This document shows, in pieces, positions 55,716 to 64,000 of a stretch of 64,000 bases of DNA. Source of the stretch: Trametes villosa. Its lineage: Eukaryota; Basidiomycota; Agaricomycetes; Polyporales; Polyporaceae. How positions within the stretch are numbered: position 1 is the first letter of the stretch; each line of letters begins with the position of its first letter. The notes beneath the pieces were generated by a model, which did not search any database, was not told the DNA's origin, and was given only the letters and a program-made list of their open reading frames with translations. Location of the stretch: contig PUDQ02000001.1 in assembly GCA_002964805.2 (NCBI GenBank), positions 7,154,001 through 7,218,000 on the forward strand, given 5' to 3'. The position numbers and the translations under genes are program-made.

Positions 55716-56694
55716 CCGCGTGCCACGCGTGTGCGTGGAGGAGGATGTCGATCTATGCGTGCCTCGTGCAGAGGCTTCTCGGTTTTTGGTTACATATGGA
55801 CATCGCCGGTTGCGGCTTACGACTATGCCTACGACATCTCATGACGACCCCTTATGCCCCTTCCCATTTCACCTCACCTCAGCGCACGGTGTCGCGTCGC
55901 ACGCGCCCGTTGCGCACATACCATCCACATACCACCGCTACCCCATCGCATCGCACCACCCCTTCCACTCATCCTCATCCGCATCGAGCCCCCTCACCTC
56001 ATCTCATCCCGCTCCATCCCGGCCCCGGCCGGGCGATCCCACTTTGTACACACATACATAAACGCATGCACCCACATACCCTCGCATCACCGCACGGACA
56101 TCTTTCCTTGAGTTTCTCGTTTCCCTTCTCCTTCTGGACCCCCCGGCTTGTCTACCCTCGTTTCTCGTTCGCATCTTTAGGCTCCTTCGGCTTGGTTATC
56201 AGTCGCGCGTTCGCCTCACCCCCGCTCCCCGCTCCTCTCCCCGCCTCCCTCGTCGTTGTCGAATCGTCGCTGCGCTGCTGCTGTGCTGTCCGTTGTACGT
56301 TATATCCACCATCATCAACGTTGAAGCCAAAGCCCGAAGTTGAACTCGTCTGATGCTTTGAACTGAGGGACGTGGGCCTCGTCGCCGCGATAGTCCGAGT
56401 TCGGTGCTGTTACACTCAAATTGCGGGTAGAGCCTAGAGGATGCGTATGGTGGTGACAGCCTCGCGTGGACACTGCTCATGCTCAGTCTAGAGGGAATTG
56501 ATTTGACGGAGAATAGCTACAAGCACAGTACAATATGAGAACAACACAAGATGTACAAGTACCGGTTTAGCCTGAAGTAAGGTAAGGATCGGGGAGCATA
56601 CGAAACAGGGAATATATACGTCGAACGCGCAGGAAGACCGACATATCAACGCAGGGGGGACGGGAGGGCCAGGCACACAGGACAGGCAGGCGGT
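55716..56694. other. Convergent intergenic segment with C/A-rich tract
   Basis: It lies between the stops of the F-box-like gene (+) and SMC5 (-). From about 55850 to 56110 the plus strand is strikingly poor in G and rich in C and A/T (repeated CATCC, CACC, CCTCA words). It opens a long frame (54980-56353) by composition alone. No gene is supported; part is probably 3' untranslated. Confidence 0.5.
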
Positions 56695-61437
<4,743 letters not shown>

Positions 61438-61703
61438 CGTCTAGTGGGGCAGGGGAAAGGCACGAATGGAGGGGCGGATGGAGATGGCGTCTGTGCAAGC
61501 AGCGGGTGCCTCCCTCTCGACGCGTCGCGCGTCTTCAGGGCAAGCATTTTCGCAATGCGCTCACGTGACCCGCACCTCTCGTGTCGCGTCCGACGTCCGC
61601 CACTTTGACTGCAATTGACTCCGCGCGTAGTGCACACTGTATACCGTACGTTCGAAAGCAGCGGGCAGCATATTCGGCCTCGAAGCATAGCTGATCAGAC
61701 GCG
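61438..61703. promoter_or_regulatory. Divergent promoter, SMC5 / ITPase
   Basis: The 266 bases between the two start codons must contain both promoters. The sequence ACGCGTCGCG at about 61519 includes an ACGCGT word, the MCB/MluI cell-cycle box bound by MBF in ascomycetes and linked to S-phase genes. One match in GC-rich DNA is weak evidence. Confidence 0.4.
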
Positions 61704-62480
61704 ATGAAGATTAGTACGTGAGCCTCTAATGATAAAGGGGTTTTCTTGACCTCAGCCCATACAGCTTTCGTTACCGGAAACGCGGGCAAGCTAAGAGAAG
61801 TGCGGCAGATTCTTGGCGCAGCGAACATTGAAGTCGAGTCGAAGGAGCTCGATAGTGAGCCCAAGCCTACCCTTGTCAAACGCACAGCCCGGCTGATATA
61901 CTCTACAGTTCCTGAGGTCCAGGGTACGACCCAAGAGGTTGCCATTGCCAAGTGCCGCCGCGCTGCTGAGCTACTGGGCGGTCCCTGTATTACCGAAGAT
62001 ACCGCATTATGCTTCGAGGCGCTGAACGGCTTGCCCGGGCCATACATCAAATATTTCTTGAGGGACCTTGGTCATGACGGTACGTTAACCGCCATACGAG
62101 CCTGACCTATTCTTATCATGGACTGCTTCCGGTTCAAGGCCTCAACAAACTGCTCATCGGCTTCCCTACGAATGCTGCATGGGCCCTCTGTACCTTTGCG
62201 TACAGCGCCGGCCCTGGGTCGGAGCCGATCCTCTTCGAAGGCCGTACCGATGGTCAGATCGTTCCTGCCAGAGGAACAGGGAACTTCGGCTGGGATGCCT
62301 GCTTTGAGCCTTCGGGCTTCAACCAGACGTGCGTTCGATGATCTCATGGGCGCATATATCGCTCACCGACGTATGTCCAGGTACGCTGAGATGCCGGCCG
62401 AAGAGAAAAACAAAATCTCCCATCGTGGCCGCGCTCTGGAGAAACTGGAGGAATACGTGCGAGGCTTGGGCTCCTCATGA
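61704..62480 (+). CDS. HAM1: Inosine triphosphate pyrophosphatase
   Basis: Five exons: 61704-61713, 61756-61854, 61909-62079, 62139-62328, 62381-62480; 189 residues, the usual ITPase/HAM1 length. The first exon gives only MKI plus one base; splicing builds [19 protein letters not shown], containing the family's T-G-N-x-x-K phosphate-binding start. [20 protein letters not shown] is the conserved acidic catalytic region, then [14 protein letters not shown] and [12 protein letters not shown]. The C-terminus has [20 protein letters not shown], the ITPase signature for base recognition. The enzyme hydrolyses ITP, dITP and XTP to monophosphates and keeps non-canonical purines out of nucleic acids. 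Cytosolic. Confidence 0.93.
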
Positions 62481-63570
62481 CTCGTTTCTGCGTTATCAGG
62501 GTCAGCCCACCGGGGAGAGGGGATGTAATCGCGGGGTCGGAATTAAAGTCGTCTGTAGCACATACGCCTACGCACATGTATTGCTTAGAAGGTTCTGAGT
62601 GTAACTAGATGGTCTAGACCTTCCGCCTTGGGCGCCATTTTGAGGATGTCTATTCATTTACTTGCGCCACTGGGCATATCGTATCGAAGCTACTAGAGTT
62701 TCGCAACTGACTCCTGGTTACTGACCACAGTACAGTAAGCGTACAGAAGACATCACTGCGTGCGCCCCGACGGTGCCCCGACGTGCAACAAACTGACACG
62801 CACCATCATGGCGGCATGTCTTCGCACTCGCCCAATCAGGTAAGCCGCGCAGCGAGGTCCACTAAGAACTCCCCGGGTCTGACTCATCCGATTCCCTCCC
62901 CCATCCCGCACCCATCCCCCCAATGCCCGACCCGCAGAAGCCTCGCAATACGATGAGCCACATACAGGCAAGGTACTTCCGACTGGCAGAGGCATGCCCG
63001 TGTTTTCAGCAGTCGGCTTCCAAGCCCACTGCAGTGTCGGGCCACCATCGGATATTGCACTGCCGCCCGCGGACCCGCAAGGCCATGGGAGTGCGAATAT
63101 CCGCGGCGTAGTACAGGTCTGCGGTAGTGCTGCGCCGTACGCCCCGGCGCGGACACGTCATCCGAGCGGAAGAGCCGTTGCAATCGAGGCCGACTCAGTT
63201 TGAATGCCGAGAAACGCGCACGCGTGAGTCCGCGAGCGGACCCTGGGCCGCTTGGTCAGAACCGCAATGGTAAGCGCACTCCGTACGGTGCGGGCTCGGC
63301 AGACGGGTATCGAGAGCCCCTACTTTAAAGCGGGAGCCTCATCCGTCGCTGCTATGTCCGCCTTCTCGTGCGTGTTCTGTATAGCCCTCGTCCGACGCTG
63401 CGAGAAATAAAGCAGGGGCACTGCAGCCCGCAGTTCCTCACCAAAGTCTCACCAACCCTTCGCATCTACCGCACCACTACCTCTGCTCTGCACCCATCAG
63501 CTCTCCTGCTTTCACCCAGTCTCCCGACTTCAGCAACTCTTCAGCTCTACTCGCACGACTTTGCAACACA
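62481..63570. other. Intergenic segment before the kinase gene
   Basis: It holds the 3' end of the ITPase gene and the promoter of the kinase. No coding frame is supported. From about 63420 to 63565 the plus strand is rich in C and T, as in other promoters of this window. Confidence 0.45.
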
Positions 63571-64000
63571 ATGGCTCGCGTGCAGATGAGCGCCATCCTC
63601 CCCGAGTTTGTCGGCTTCACCATCTCGCAAGGCGGCTTCCACCTCCGGCTACTCGAGAAGCTCGGTAACGGCGCATACGGCGTCGTCTACCTTGCCGAAG
63701 ACCTCGCGCCCCGCCCTCATGGCCCGCGGTACTACGCCGTCAAGTGCCTCCTTCGTCACGAACGCGGCTCCGCACTCGCCCGGCAGCAACAGCGCGAGAT
63801 CGCCCACCACCGCGCGATGTCCGGGCACGCGAACGTCGTCACCCTCCACGCGGTCATCGAGGAGGAGTTCTACCTCTTCCTCGTGCTCGACCTGTGTGAC
63901 GGCGGCGACCTCTTCAACGCGATCATGGACCGCGGCGCTTTCGCGAACGACACCGACGCCGTCCGCCGCACGTTCCTCCAGATCGTCGACGCCGTCGAGG
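63571..64000 (+). CDS. Ran1/Ksp1-type serine/threonine kinase, 5' part (partial)
   Basis: The gene starts at ATG 63571 and is cut by the window end after about 143 codons; no intron is seen so far. MARVQMSAILPEFVGF is followed by the kinase N-lobe: glycine-rich loop LGNGAYGVVYLAED, the ATP lysine in YYAVKCLL, helix-C glutamate in QQREIAHHRAMSGH, and the hinge region LFLVLDLCDGGDLFNAI. This N-lobe pattern (GAYGVVY, AVKCL, REI-x-H-H, HANVVTLH, C-x-GGDLF) is that of the fungal Ran1/Ksp1 group, which regulates meiosis entry and nutrient-responsive growth in yeasts. Whether this gene has the same role cannot be told. The catalytic loop and C-lobe lie outside the window. Confidence 0.85.
   Translation, partial: MARVQMSAILPEFVGFTISQGGFHLRLLEKLGNGAYGVVYLAEDLAPRPHGPRYYAVKCLLRHERGSALARQQQREIAHHRAMSGHANVVTLHAVIEEEFYLFLVLDLCDGGDLFNAIMDRGAFANDTDAVRRTFLQIVDAVE

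Noticed and set aside
54980..56353. 457-codon plus-strand open frame
   Set aside because: It overlaps the F-box-like exon in another frame and continues through the C/A-rich tract. Composition is Arg/Pro/His-rich with no domain.

Overview
The window is nuclear DNA of a filamentous basidiomycete, most likely an Agaricomycete wood or litter decayer of the Polyporales type. The evidence is GC-rich sequence, compact genes interrupted by many GT-AG introns of about 45-90 bases with CTNAC-like branch points, and gene content: a secreted AA9 lytic polysaccharide monooxygenase with a cellulose-binding module, two intradiol ring-cleavage dioxygenases, a GH18 chitinase, and families typical of Agaricomycetes (DUF6593-like, F-box-like). 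Species-level assignment is inference. I found no tRNA, rRNA, CRISPR array or intact transposon. Exon coordinates were derived by hand by joining reading frames at GT/AG sites and may be off by a base or two.

Layout. 1-1556: no gene, but an imperfect direct repeat. 1.6-5.0 kb: a putative mitochondrial protein (+) and a nucleotidyltransferase-fold-like protein (-). 6.7-9.1 kb: a PX domain fused to a GH18 chitinase (+). 9.8-11.0 kb: a short-chain dehydrogenase (-). A 2.9 kb stretch without a supportable gene follows. 13.8-15.1 kb: serine racemase / threonine dehydratase-like enzyme (+). 16.3-31.1 kb is a dense housekeeping block: a Nup42-like FG nucleoporin (-), TAF4 (+), organellar-type methionine aminopeptidase (+), NUP188 (-), mitochondrial ribosomal protein uL13m (+), and an acidic/basic nuclear-type protein (-). 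31.5-44.8 kb: a Boi/Pob1 polarity scaffold (+), TTC27/Emw1 (+), a DUF6593-like protein (-), EMC6 (-), aspartate-semialdehyde dehydrogenase (+), exosome subunit RRP43 (+). 45.1-49.6 kb: a tandem duplication of about 2.1 kb carrying two intradiol dioxygenase genes (-). 50.0-51.2 kb: AA9 LPMO (-). A 2.6 kb gene-poor stretch leads to an F-box-like protein (53.8-55.7, +), SMC5 (56.7-61.4, -), ITPase (61.7-62.5, +) and a Ran1/Ksp1-type kinase cut by the window end (63.6-64.0, +).

Working together. Most genes are core housekeeping (nuclear pore, TFIID, exosome, genome maintenance, mitochondrial translation, ER membrane insertion, threonine/methionine synthesis) with no operon-like logic. Several pairs are divergently transcribed from short shared intergenes (NUP188/uL13m 140 bases, EMC6/HOM2 238, SMC5/ITPase 266, NUP42/TAF4 372). 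The ecological part is the AA9 LPMO plus duplicated ring-cleavage dioxygenases within 6 kb, fitting attack on plant cell wall and breakdown of lignin-derived aromatics.

The most unusual points are: dioxygenase copy A has the predicted iron-ligand Tyr59 replaced by His, with other pocket changes, while its twin 2.4 kb away keeps the full ligand set; the chitinase is fused to a phosphoinositide-binding PX domain and lacks a secretion signal; and a nucleotidyltransferase-like protein appears to lack the third catalytic acid.
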